Positions 17,053 through 24,670 of a stretch of 52,966 bases of DNA are shown here, piece after piece. Below the pieces are notes generated by a model that saw nothing but the letters and a program-made list of their open reading frames with translations, searched no databases and was not told the origin of the DNA. The DNA is from Lapidilactobacillus achengensis (GTDB taxonomy: Bacteria > Bacillota > Bacilli > Lactobacillales > Lactobacillaceae): NCBI RefSeq assembly GCF_003946655.1, contig NZ_RHOV01000019.1:1-52966 (forward strand), read 5' to 3'. A program made the translations under genes and the position numbers. The stretch's first letter is position 1, and every line of letters begins with the position of its first letter.

Positions 17053-18210
17053 TTGGCTTTTCACCATTCCCAAGATAAACAGGAGTCACCACAGCCTGAA
17101 GGTCCCGCGTTGATGCAGGAGAAGAAAGCACGCCACAATGCTGAGAAAAGGGCAGCCAGCCGGATCGCTTATTGGATCGTGGGCATTATTTCGATTTTAG
17201 TGATCGTGATTGCGTTTATGGGGTATCGTTATATCCACACCTCACTAGAACCGCTCAATCGTGCGGACAAAACCAAAGTTGAGATCAAGATCCCGATCGG
17301 TTCCAGTAATAAGCAGATTGCCGCCAAGCTTCAAAATAAAAAAGTCATTAAGAGTGCAGCCGTGTTCAGTTACTATGTCAAGGCGCATAATTATACTGAT
17401 TTTCAGGCGGGAGAATATTCCCTGAGTCCATCAATGACGTTGGATCAGATCATTACCCAGTTGCAAAAAGGCCATTCGGAGCGGAAAGTGATCGCGAAAG
17501 TCCTGGTCAAAGAAGGGGTAACTGTCGAAGAAATCGGAACGGCAATTGGTAAGAACACCAAATGGACCAAGAAACAATTTCTATCCTTGATGAAGAATGA
17601 CAGCTATTTACAAGATCTAGCGAAGAAATATCCTGATTTGATGGGATCTGCCATGGCGGCCAAGGGCGTTCGTTATCGGTTGGAAGGTTACTTGTTCCCA
17701 TTGACCTATAGTATTTATCAAGGGGATACCTTGAAGAGTACTGTCACGGCAATGGTCAAAGCGACCAACGATCGGTTAGCGCCGTATTACGCGACCCTCA
17801 AACAAAATGATATGACCGTTCAAGAGTTGCTGACCTTGGCTTCGTTGGTTGAGCGTGAAGGGGTCAAGGAAACCGACCGCAAGAAAATCGCGGGGGTCTT
17901 TTTGAACCGTTTAGCAATCGACATGCCGCTGCAATCTGATATTTCGGTGATGTATGCCTTGAATACCCACAAAGAGTCTTTGACAAATGAAGATACATCG
18001 GTGGACTCGCCATATAACTTGTATATCAACAAGGGGTATGGGCCGGGACCTTTCAACTCGCCAAGTTTGCAGTCGATCCAAGCGGTGTTAGAACCTAGCG
18101 ATCGTGATCAGAATTATTTGTACTTCGTGGCCAACTTGAAGACTGGGAAAGTTTACTACTCAGTCACCTATGACGAGCATTTGGCTAGGAATGCCAGTCT
18201 CGATCAGTAA
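17053..18210 (+). CDS. mltG: Endolytic transglycosylase MltG
   Basis: MltG cleaves nascent glycan strands at the membrane and so sets peptidoglycan chain release during elongation. The 385-residue protein has a cytoplasmic N-terminus, one membrane helix (about 36-60), a LysM-like YceG subdomain and the catalytic core with the conserved Glu in LASLVEREGVK, then GVFLNRL, MPLQSDISVMYA and PYNLYINKGYGPGPF. The start is TTG 17053, eight bases after GAGGAGGG; no better ATG is present before the conserved part. mltG-udk-greA is a conserved order in lactobacilli. Confidence 0.95.
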   Translation: MAFHHSQDKQESPQPEGPALMQEKKARHNAEKRAASRIAYWIVGIISILVIVIAFMGYRYIHTSLEPLNRADKTKVEIKIPIGSSNKQIAAKLQNKKVIKSAAVFSYYVKAHNYTDFQAGEYSLSPSMTLDQIITQLQKGHSERKVIAKVLVKEGVTVEEIGTAIGKNTKWTKKQFLSLMKNDSYLQDLAKKYPDLMGSAMAAKGVRYRLEGYLFPLTYSIYQGDTLKSTVTAMVKATNDRLAPYYATLKQNDMTVQELLTLASLVEREGVKETDRKKIAGVFLNRLAIDMPLQSDISVMYALNTHKESLTNEDTSVDSPYNLYINKGYGPGPFNSPSLQSIQAVLEPSDRDQNYLYFVANLKTGKVYYSVTYDEHLARNASLDQ

Positions 18211-18285
18211 TCACAGTTCGTGTCGCTCCGTACTCGTTTTATTTTGTTAAAAAATTTCGCGTAAAAAGTTAAAGTGAGGCGTCCC

Positions 18286-18924
18286 ATGTTGCAAAAGCCA
18301 GTTATCATTGGCGTTACCGGAGGTTCTGGTAGCGGCAAGACTACGGTTAGTCAGAAAATTTTCGAAAGTGTTGCCGGTCATTCTGTCGCCATGTTGCAGC
18401 AAGATGCCTATTATAAATATTCACCGTTACCCTTAGCCCAGCGTCAACAAATCAATTTTGACCATCCCTTGGCTTTTGATAATGACCTACTCTTGGCTCA
18501 TTTACAGACGCTGCTGCGGCGGGAACCGGTCGATGTACCTTTGTATGATTATGAGATCTACAATCCCTCGGAACAAACGCGACACCAAGAGGCGCGGGAT
18601 GTGATTATCGTTGAAGGCATCCTGATCCTGGATGATCCGCGGATTCGTGATTTGATGGATATCAAAGTTTACGTTGACACTGATGATGACATTCGCTTGT
18701 TACGTCGGGTCGAACGGGACATTCATGAGCGCGGGCGGAGTGTCGACAGCGTTTTCGCCCAATATATCAAAACGGTCAAGCCCACCTACCACCAATTCGT
18801 TGAGCCGACCAAGCGTTATGCGGATGTGATTATTCCAGAAGGTGGACAGAACAGCGTGGCGATCGATTTACTCGTGACCAAGGTGCGTTCGGTCATCAAT
18901 CAATCGAAATTAGCAAATAAGTGA
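18286..18924 (+). CDS. udk: Uridine kinase
   Basis: Udk phosphorylates uridine and cytidine in pyrimidine salvage. The 212-residue protein has the P-loop GGSGSGKTT at about residues 11-19, the substrate segment [31 protein letters not shown] and the IVEGILIL strand, all typical of the family. ATG 18286 is chosen because GTGAGG lies seven bases before it; GTG 18274 lies within that site. It follows mltG by about 75 bases. Repeat copy B separates it from greA. Confidence 0.97.
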   Translation: MLQKPVIIGVTGGSGSGKTTVSQKIFESVAGHSVAMLQQDAYYKYSPLPLAQRQQINFDHPLAFDNDLLLAHLQTLLRREPVDVPLYDYEIYNPSEQTRHQEARDVIIVEGILILDDPRIRDLMDIKVYVDTDDDIRLLRRVERDIHERGRSVDSVFAQYIKTVKPTYHQFVEPTKRYADVIIPEGGQNSVAIDLLVTKVRSVINQSKLANK

Positions 18925-19007
18925 GTGAAAAAGTGATGTGACCGGCCGGAATTTACGGCTGGTCCATCGCTTTTTGCGATTGGGTTTCTATTCTTGGATT
19001 TGTGTTT

Positions 19008-20041
19008 GATTGCAGGTTTTAGGTGGGTGTTGTGCGTGAGCGCAACCGGGTCGGGCCATTTGTGCGGCTGGAACGCAGTGGGCGTCGTTTTGAGCCAATC
19101 CGAAACCCACGGCTTGTCTCAAAATCGAGCCTTATTCTAAGCGGCAAAGCCGCAAAGAATAATTTCACCGCTGAGCCGCATGGCCCGACCCGGTTGCTAG
19201 GCAGAATTGAGCCTATCTGCAGTCGAAGCTGTGTATTTAACGAAGCGCTTTTGCGAGGTAGCGGTCAAAACGATCGCCCACTTTTGAGGTGGTACGACAA
19301 TGCCAACGGTCGGTGCTTGATTGCAGGTGTTGATGGGGATAGTGTGGACGCAACCGCCTCAGGACGTTTGTCGTGGCTGGAACGCGGTGGGCGTCGTTTG
19401 AAGCCAATCCGCAAAGTGCGCGGCTTGTCTTCAAATCGAGCCTTATTCTAAGCGATAAATCGCTAAGAATAATCTCACCGCCGAGCCACACGTCCTGAGG
19501 TAGGCAGAATTGAGCCTATCTGCAATCGAAGTTGGATATCTGACGAAGTGGTTTTGCAAGCTAGAGGTCAAAGCAATCGCCCCTTTTGAGGTGGTACGGT
19601 AACACCAACGGGTTCGGATTAGGAAGTCAGGACATTTTGCGTAGGCCAAACATCTCTACTCGTTTCCTGAACAATTCTTGGGTGAAGAACGACCGATTCA
19701 GTTAATTCAGAAAAATCTTGTCCTAGTTCAGCAGACAGACTGCACTGATGTCACCAATTTAAAGATTGTAACCACTGACCATGGTCGTCAATTGCGCGGC
19801 TCTCCATCAATTGGCGATAGTTTGCTGGTCGGCGGGAGTGCTCAAACGGCTGTTAAAACGTTGAGCGGCTGGAGCGGAGAAATTCGGGGTGAGATCGCCG
19901 TGAAATTGTCCTTGGCGGCTCTGCCGCTTAGGACAAGGCCTGATTTTGAGACAAGCCGCGCACTTTGCGGATTGGCTCAAAACAGCGCCCACAGCGAGCT
20001 CACCCCGAATTTCGCAGCGCAAGCTGCGGCCAACCTACCTT
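19008..20041 (+). repeat. Family-1 nested-palindrome element, copy B (two F modules)
   Basis: This copy has two tandem F modules about 311 bases apart, then a linker and one R module. F1 (19008-19224) has the matched 16-bp stem AACCGGGTCGGGCCAT (19044-19059 with 19180-19195), TTTTGAG/CTCAAAA (19088-19094, 19118-19124) and TTATTC/GAATAA. F2 (19319-19527) has AACCGCCTCAGGACGT (19352-19367) opposite ACGTCCTGAGG (19490-19500), GCGAT/ATCGC, and has lost the GNRA-type hairpin. R has the 15-bp stem GAAATTCGGGGTGAG (19879-19893 with 19999-20013), enclosing an inverted copy of the F core, and ends in GCAGC-GCAA-GCTGC (20014-20027). It lies between udk and greA. Confidence 0.9.
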
Positions 20042-20132
20042 GGTTAGGCCCAATACACGCTCACACCAAGCAAATTTCCCAGTAGCAAACTGCCATCCGC
20101 CAACCAAGACAATCAGGTTTTTGTTTTTTTGA

Positions 20133-20161
20133 TTGACAAAGCGAGGGCAAACACATATCAT
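20133..20161 (+). promoter_or_regulatory. greA promoter
   Basis: TTGACA (20133-20138) and TATCAT (20156-20161) are 17 bases apart, about 54 bases before the greA ATG. It starts just after the end of repeat copy B. Confidence 0.75.
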
Positions 20162-20214
20162 ATTGTCTTGTACACAAAAGTAATTCGTGAAATAATTATT
20201 CAGAGGTGTTTTGA

Positions 20215-20694
20215 ATGGCCGAGAAATCATTCCCAATGACGGCTGAGGGAAAAGCAAACATAGAAAAAGAATTGGAAACATTAAAGACAGTTAAACGTCA
20301 AGAAATCATTGAACGGATCAAAGTTGCCCGCGGCTTTGGCGACTTGTCAGAGAATTCCGAGTATGAATCAGCAAAAGACGAACAAAGTACCAACGAAACG
20401 CGCATCAGTTTGTTAGAAGAACAACTGCGCTATTCCAAGGTCGTTGATGCTAGTGACACTGCACCGGACGAAGTTGCCATTGGCAAGAAGGTGACGTTTG
20501 TGGAAGACGGCGAAGACGACGCAGAGTCATATTCGATCGTGGGTTCTGCCGAATCCGATCCCATGGCCGGCAAGATCAGCAATGATTCGCCAATTGCGCG
20601 AGCACTGATCGGCAAGAAAATTGGTGACATCGTTGATATTCAAACGCCAGGCGGATCATTCGCAGTCAAAATCACGGCGGTAGAATCACTCTAA
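20215..20694 (+). CDS. greA: Transcription elongation factor GreA
   Basis: GreA rescues backtracked RNA polymerase by stimulating cleavage of the transcript in its active site. The 159-residue protein has the N-terminal coiled coil (about 5-75) with the functional acidic tip in the segment [18 protein letters not shown]. The C-terminal FKBP-like domain holds [31 protein letters not shown] precedes ATG 20215. Own promoter and terminator make it a single-gene unit. Confidence 0.98.
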   Translation: MAEKSFPMTAEGKANIEKELETLKTVKRQEIIERIKVARGFGDLSENSEYESAKDEQSTNETRISLLEEQLRYSKVVDASDTAPDEVAIGKKVTFVEDGEDDAESYSIVGSAESDPMAGKISNDSPIARALIGKKIGDIVDIQTPGGSFAVKITAVESL

Positions 20695-20724
20695 ACCGAT
20701 ATTTCTCCGCAAGTCGCAGTTCTG

Positions 20725-20758
20725 AAAACTGAGTCAAAATCGCTGGCTCAGTTTTTTA
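20725..20758 (+). terminator. Terminator after greA
   Basis: AAAACTGAG (20725-20733) pairs with CTCAGTTTT (from 20747) followed by more T residues. Confidence 0.8.
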
Positions 20759-20829
20759 ATGAGACCGCAAGCGCAAAAAGGCGCAAAAATCTCTACCTAG
20801 ACGATAATCGGGTTGCTGGTTTTTATTTT

Positions 20830-20867
20830 TCCTTGTTAGATGTTCGCTACATCTAGCAAGGATTTTT
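20830..20867 (+). terminator. Second hairpin terminator between greA and liaF
   Basis: TCCTTG-TAGATGT and ACATCTA-CAAGGA form a long stem with a small loop and a T-rich tail. It insulates liaFSR from greA. The rest of 20695-21039 holds no gene. Confidence 0.8.
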
Positions 20868-20982
20868 CTTTTACCCGCTTTGTTTGCTCTGCAGGAATCT
20901 TATCGATGATCCTTAATATTTTTTTGGACGCTAGGACTTACGGCGGGGCTGAGTCAACTCGATATTCAGACTTAAGACAGAT

Positions 20983-21009
20983 GGCGACGGTCGCCAAAAT
21001 TGTTATAAT
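20983..21009 (+). promoter_or_regulatory. liaFSR promoter with palindromic site
   Basis: TGTTATAAT at 21001-21009 is an extended -10 element about 31 bases before liaF ATG. In the spacer/-35 zone lies the palindrome GGCGAC-G-GTCGCC (20983-20995), a possible operator; LiaR binding is inferred from context only. Confidence 0.5.
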
Positions 21010-21039
21010 TGAAGCATTAAGATGAAGAGAGGACTAAGC

Positions 21040-21786
21040 ATGCGCAAGTTTTTGCCCTTTATGGGTGTGATCCTGGTGGCGACCTTGATTATGTTGGGTT
21101 GGCAGATCTTCAGCACCCCGCAATCGATTGTTTTCCTCACGATCGGTATCATTTTAGCGCTGATCGTGAATCGTCGCCGGCAAAAAGGCAAGGAACGTAA
21201 CTCTGTTTTGAAGGTAATTGCCGGGATTTCCATCGGTGTCAGTGTGGCGAGCCACCAGTCCTTTTGGCTATTGCTGTTTTTGACTTTGGTTTTTCTGATG
21301 CTACTATTCCCCACAGTCTTGGGGAAGCCTGATCATTTCTTCTGGCGTAAAAAGAAGTATACGGCGCCGCAGGTCGATCCGGACGTGGATGGCGCAGTTC
21401 CTGATCACGAATGGCAAATGACGACAAATCGGTGGTGGGGCGACCAAAACATTGGTAAGCAGGTCTATCAATGGCATGATATCAACTTGAAAGAGCTGGG
21501 TGGCGACACGATCATTGATTTAGGCAATACACTTTTGCCCACCGATCGGGAGAATGTGGTCATCATTCAGAAAGGCTTCGGCAATACGCGGGTCCTAGTT
21601 CCCTTTGGCACCGCAGTCTATTTGGAGCACTCGGTTTTCGTCGGTGATGTTAAATTTTCCGACCAGATCCATCAGTTGAAAAATCAGACGCTGCGGGTCA
21701 AAACCCCGGATTATCAAGAGAGCGAACGGCGGATTCGCATCGTCACCAGTTGCTTGATCGGTGATTTGGAGGTGGTCTACGTATGA
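21040..21786 (+). CDS. liaF: LiaF-like membrane regulator of the LiaRS system
   Basis: LiaF proteins keep the LiaS kinase inactive until envelope damage, for example by cell-wall antibiotics. The 248-residue protein starts with three or four membrane segments (about 2-90) and ends with the LiaF C-terminal domain (about 125-248), seen in YQWHDINLKELGGDTIIDL, TLLPTDRENVVIIQKGFG and TRVLVPFGTAVYLEHSVFVGD. ATG 21040 is chosen because AGAGAGGA lies six bases before it, instead of ATG 21022. The stop overlaps the liaS start, so the three lia genes form one tightly coupled operon. Confidence 0.9.
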   Translation: MRKFLPFMGVILVATLIMLGWQIFSTPQSIVFLTIGIILALIVNRRRQKGKERNSVLKVIAGISIGVSVASHQSFWLLLFLTLVFLMLLFPTVLGKPDHFFWRKKKYTAPQVDPDVDGAVPDHEWQMTTNRWWGDQNIGKQVYQWHDINLKELGGDTIIDLGNTLLPTDRENVVIIQKGFGNTRVLVPFGTAVYLEHSVFVGDVKFSDQIHQLKNQTLRVKTPDYQESERRIRIVTSCLIGDLEVVYV

Positions 21787-22856
21787 CCACTCGCAAACGA
21801 AGCATTTGGATCTTTACCCTGACAACGATGGGAAGTTTGCTCTTTTTCCTAGCACCGCTAAGCTTAATGGCCTATCGCGCCGGTGACCTAAATCTGTTGA
21901 TCAAAGGGTTGACCGATCGGATCGTCTCGGTGCCGGTCATTGCCTATGTGATCATTGGCGCCGCCTTGTTCGGGATCCTGATCGTCGCGATCGTGAACTT
22001 GTCGGTGCGGCAGTTGGAGCGACGACAACTGCGACAGATCGAGCAGATCATGGAAGGGACCTATCGCCAAGGGCAGGGGGTCCGGCCCGTCAATCACGAT
22101 GATTCGGCGGATGATCAGTTGACCGCCAGTTATGATCAATTAAATGAGAAAATCGTGAGTTTGCAGCAAGAGTTGCAAACTTTTTCCAGTCAACCTTTGC
22201 GCTTTGATGGTGAGACACGGGAACAAATTCTCGAGGGTGAACGCCATCGGCTGGCGCGCGAATTGCACGATTCTGTGTCGCAACAGCTTTTTGCGGCGAT
22301 GATGATGCTTTCCGCGTTAAGTGAAACTGCCCAGCAGATCGATTTGGACCCGAATTATCAGCAAATGATCATGCGAATTGAGAAAGTGATCAATGAAGCC
22401 CAGTCAGAAATGCGGGCGCTTTTGTTGCATCTACGGCCGACTAATTTGGAAGGACGTTCGCTCAAAGACGGCATTATCTCGCTACTGAAAGAACTCCAAA
22501 CGAAAATAAAAATCAAAATCACTTGGGAAATGGATGATGTTCGGTTAAAATCAGGAGTAGAGGATAATCTCTTTCGAATTGTCCAAGAGTTGTTGTCCAA
22601 TACATTACGCCATGCCCACGCTGACCAGATGCAAGTTTATTTAAAGCAAGTTAATCAAAATGTCCTCCTCCGAGTTGTTGACAATGGGGTCGGTTTTGAT
22701 ATGGCGCAACAAGAAAACGCGGGTAGTTATGGCTTGTCCAATATTCGCGAGCGCGCCGAGTCCGTTGGCGGTTCAGTCCGGACAATCAGTTTCAAAAACG
22801 AAGGAACCAGTGTGGAAGTGCGGGTCCCGATTGTAATGGAGGAAAATCATGATTAA
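21783..22856 (+). CDS. liaS: LiaS/VraS-type sensor histidine kinase
   Basis: The 357-residue kinase has two membrane helices (about 12-32 and 48-70) with a very short external loop, as in intramembrane-sensing kinases. A coiled-coil linker is followed by a HisKA_3 domain with His162 in [14 protein letters not shown]. The HATPase domain shows [12 protein letters not shown] (N box), VVDNGVGFD (G1) and [17 protein letters not shown] (G2). The lack of an external sensor fits control by LiaF. The start overlaps the liaF stop (ATGA) and the end overlaps liaR. Confidence 0.93.
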   Translation: MTTRKRSIWIFTLTTMGSLLFFLAPLSLMAYRAGDLNLLIKGLTDRIVSVPVIAYVIIGAALFGILIVAIVNLSVRQLERRQLRQIEQIMEGTYRQGQGVRPVNHDDSADDQLTASYDQLNEKIVSLQQELQTFSSQPLRFDGETREQILEGERHRLARELHDSVSQQLFAAMMMLSALSETAQQIDLDPNYQQMIMRIEKVINEAQSEMRALLLHLRPTNLEGRSLKDGIISLLKELQTKIKIKITWEMDDVRLKSGVEDNLFRIVQELLSNTLRHAHADQMQVYLKQVNQNVLLRVVDNGVGFDMAQQENAGSYGLSNIRERAESVGGSVRTISFKNEGTSVEVRVPIVMEENHD

Positions 22857-23481
22857 AGTTTTGATAGTTGATGATCACGAAATGGTCCGTTTAGGGATCT
22901 CGTCGTATCTTTCGATCCAGTCGGATATTGAAGTTATCGGTGAGGCAGTCAATGGGCGCGAAGGCCTGGAGAAGGCGCTGACCCTGCGTCCCGACGCGAT
23001 TTTAATGGACGTGGTCATGCCAGAGATGGATGGGATCGAAGCGACAAAAGAGATCCTGAAACAGTGGCCCCAAGCGAAGATTATCATCTTGACAAGCTTC
23101 ATTGATGACGAGAAAGTTTATCCAGCAATCGAAGCTGGTGCCGCAAGCTATATTCTGAAAACTTCCACCGCCGCCGAGATCGCCCAAGCAATCCGTGCGA
23201 CCGCGAAAGGCGAGTCAGTTTTGGAACCAGAAGTCACCACGAAAATGATGAACCGGATGTCACAGAAGAGCCAACCGCAATTATACGAAGACTTGACCGC
23301 TCGGGAACGGGAAGTCCTGATGTTGATCGCCAAAGGAAAAAGCAACAAGGAAATCGCTGATGAGTTGTTCATTACCCTGAAAACGGTCAAGACCCATGTG
23401 TCCAACATTCTGGCCAAGCTCCAAGTGGAGGATCGGACCCAAGCCGCGATTTATGCGTTCAAGCATAAGTTGGTGCAATGA
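22849..23481 (+). CDS. liaR: LiaR/VraR-type response regulator (NarL family)
   Basis: The 210-residue regulator has a receiver domain with D9/D10 (VDDHE), phosphoacceptor D54 in [12 protein letters not shown] and the conserved Thr and Lys (ILTS, YILKT). The C-terminal LuxR-type helix-turn-helix (about 145-208) shows [25 protein letters not shown] in outline. LiaR activates envelope-stress genes and usually its own operon. It overlaps liaS by eight bases. A terminator follows at 23529. Confidence 0.95.
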   Translation: MIKVLIVDDHEMVRLGISSYLSIQSDIEVIGEAVNGREGLEKALTLRPDAILMDVVMPEMDGIEATKEILKQWPQAKIIILTSFIDDEKVYPAIEAGAASYILKTSTAAEIAQAIRATAKGESVLEPEVTTKMMNRMSQKSQPQLYEDLTAREREVLMLIAKGKSNKEIADELFITLKTVKTHVSNILAKLQVEDRTQAAIYAFKHKLVQ

Positions 23482-23528
23482 TTTACCCTTATATTGTTAA
23501 TTGTTAATTTTTAATTTGTAAGACGAAC

Positions 23529-23554
23529 AACGGCTGCCACGGCGCCGTTTTTTT
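23529..23554 (+). terminator. Terminator after liaFSR
   Basis: AACGGC (23529-23534) pairs with GCCGTT (23544-23549), with inner pairing, followed by a T-run. It ends just before repeat copy C. Confidence 0.8.
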
Positions 23555-23567
23555 GTTTTCTGCGGCT

Positions 23568-24130
23568 AATTGCAAGTTTTGGTGAATATTGCGGGTGAGC
23601 GTAGCCGGTTGGACAGAATTGAGCCTGGCTGTAATTGAAGTTGTGTTTTGGCAAGCCAGAGGACAAACAATTACCCACTTTTAAAGTGGTCTGGCATACC
23701 AACGGGTTTAGATCAGGAGGCAGGTGCATTTCGAGTAGTCCAACGGATTTATCTCACTTAAAAGAATTGGAGTCGGAAACCGATCAATTAAGTTGATTCA
23801 TAAAGATCATGTGCAAGTCCATCAAGCAGACTGCACCGTTGTCACCAATTTAAGGATTGCCACTGCTAACCACGATCATCAGTTTAGTGGCTCCACATCA
23901 ATTGGACATAGCCAGCCCGTTGGCGTGAGTGCTCAAGCGAATCAGATAACGTTGAGCGGCTGGAGCGGAGAAATTCGGGGTGAGATCGCCGTGAAATTGT
24001 CCTTGGCGGCTGTGCCGCTTAGGACAAGGCTCAGCTTTGAGATTTTCGGTGCCCTTCCGAAAAGCTCAAAGTGACGCCCACAGCGAGCTCACCCCGAATT
24101 TTGCAGCGCAAGCCGCGGCCATCATACTTT
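23568..24130 (+). repeat. Family-1 nested-palindrome element, copy C (collapsed F, chimeric R)
   Basis: The F module (23568-23637) is only 70 bases: the GTGA-loop hairpin is decayed (TTGCGGGTGAGCGTAG) and the whole central hairpin is missing, leaving the junction GTAGCCGGTTGGACAG. The linker is conserved. The R module has the GAAATTCGGGGTGAG stem (23970-23984 with 24088-24102; last pair mismatched) and the TTGTCC/GGACAA hairpin of copies B and D, but its apical part (TTTTCGG...CCGAAAA) is of the copy A/E type, so it is a recombinant. It ends GCAGC-GCAA-GCCGC. It lies between liaR and the YneR-like gene. Confidence 0.88.
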
Positions 24131-24212
24131 TGTCTGCGAAGTGTAGCATTCCACCAACATCCAGCGCAGAGAAGCTCTCCCATTTTTTGAGGAAAAGAAG
24201 CCAGCAGTTTGG

Positions 24213-24241
24213 TTGCTTTTTCGAAATAAATTGTCTACAAT
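24213..24241 (+). promoter_or_regulatory. Promoter of the YneR-like gene
   Basis: TTGCTT (24213-24218) and TACAAT (24236-24241) are 17 bases apart, about 32 bases before ATG 24273. Confidence 0.65.
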
Positions 24242-24272
24242 CAAAGCAAATGAGCAAACTTGGAGGAAACTG

Positions 24273-24563
24273 ATGAAGATCACGATTGACAACCACTCGA
24301 TCGATTGGTTCAAAGAAGAATTTACGATCGGTGCGGGGCAAGGCATCCATTTGTTTGGTAAGGTCTATGGGAAGACAACGATCCACGATGGCTTTTCCGT
24401 GGGAATCGAGCTGGCGCCGTTAGCTAACGTGCGTGATCAGTTTGAACAAGATGGACTGACGCTGTTTACTGAAAAGCAAGATGAGTGGTTCTTCGCGGAC
24501 CACGATTTGGCGATCAAGTTCAATGACAGTTTGCAAGAACCTGAATATTTCTTCGCGGAATAG
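24273..24563 (+). CDS. HesB/YneR-like core-fold protein
   Basis: This 96-residue cytoplasmic protein resembles the HesB/YneR branch of the IscA fold: ITIDNHSIDWFKEEF at the start, a glycine-rich centre with IHDGFSVGIELAP, and DEWFFADHDLAI near the end. True IscA/SufA iron-sulfur carriers use three cysteines; none is present here, so cluster binding is unlikely and the function is unknown, as for YneR-type proteins generally. GGAGG precedes ATG 24273. It is a monocistronic gene with its own promoter and terminator. Confidence 0.8.
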   Translation: MKITIDNHSIDWFKEEFTIGAGQGIHLFGKVYGKTTIHDGFSVGIELAPLANVRDQFEQDGLTLFTEKQDEWFFADHDLAIKFNDSLQEPEYFFAE

Positions 24564-24606
24564 CCGCGCCGTAATTTTGTCAGGCGCCGCTAGCGTTATT
24601 GACCAA

Positions 24607-24647
24607 CAAAAAACTGACCCACCGAATTAGGTGAGTCAGTTTTTTTA
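24607..24647. terminator. Bidirectional terminator between convergent genes
   Basis: AAAAACTGACCCACC and GGTGAGTCAGTTTTT form a stem with one mismatch and A/T tracts on both sides, between the plus-strand YneR-like gene and the minus-strand yfhO gene. Confidence 0.85.
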
Positions 24648-24670
24648 ATGCTTTGGTAGTTTAGGAGTGG

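Noticed and set aside
19678-20085. Open frame shared by the linker and R modules of several family-1 copies (similar translated stretches in copies B, C, D and E)
   Set aside because: No constant start codon or ribosome binding site, copy F has an in-frame stop (TAA near 52665) and the frame runs into unrelated stems with different products. The shared translation follows from DNA repeat similarity.
24213-24272. Longer start for the YneR-like protein
   Set aside because: The extra 20 codons overlap the promoter, and GGAGG lies directly before ATG 24273.
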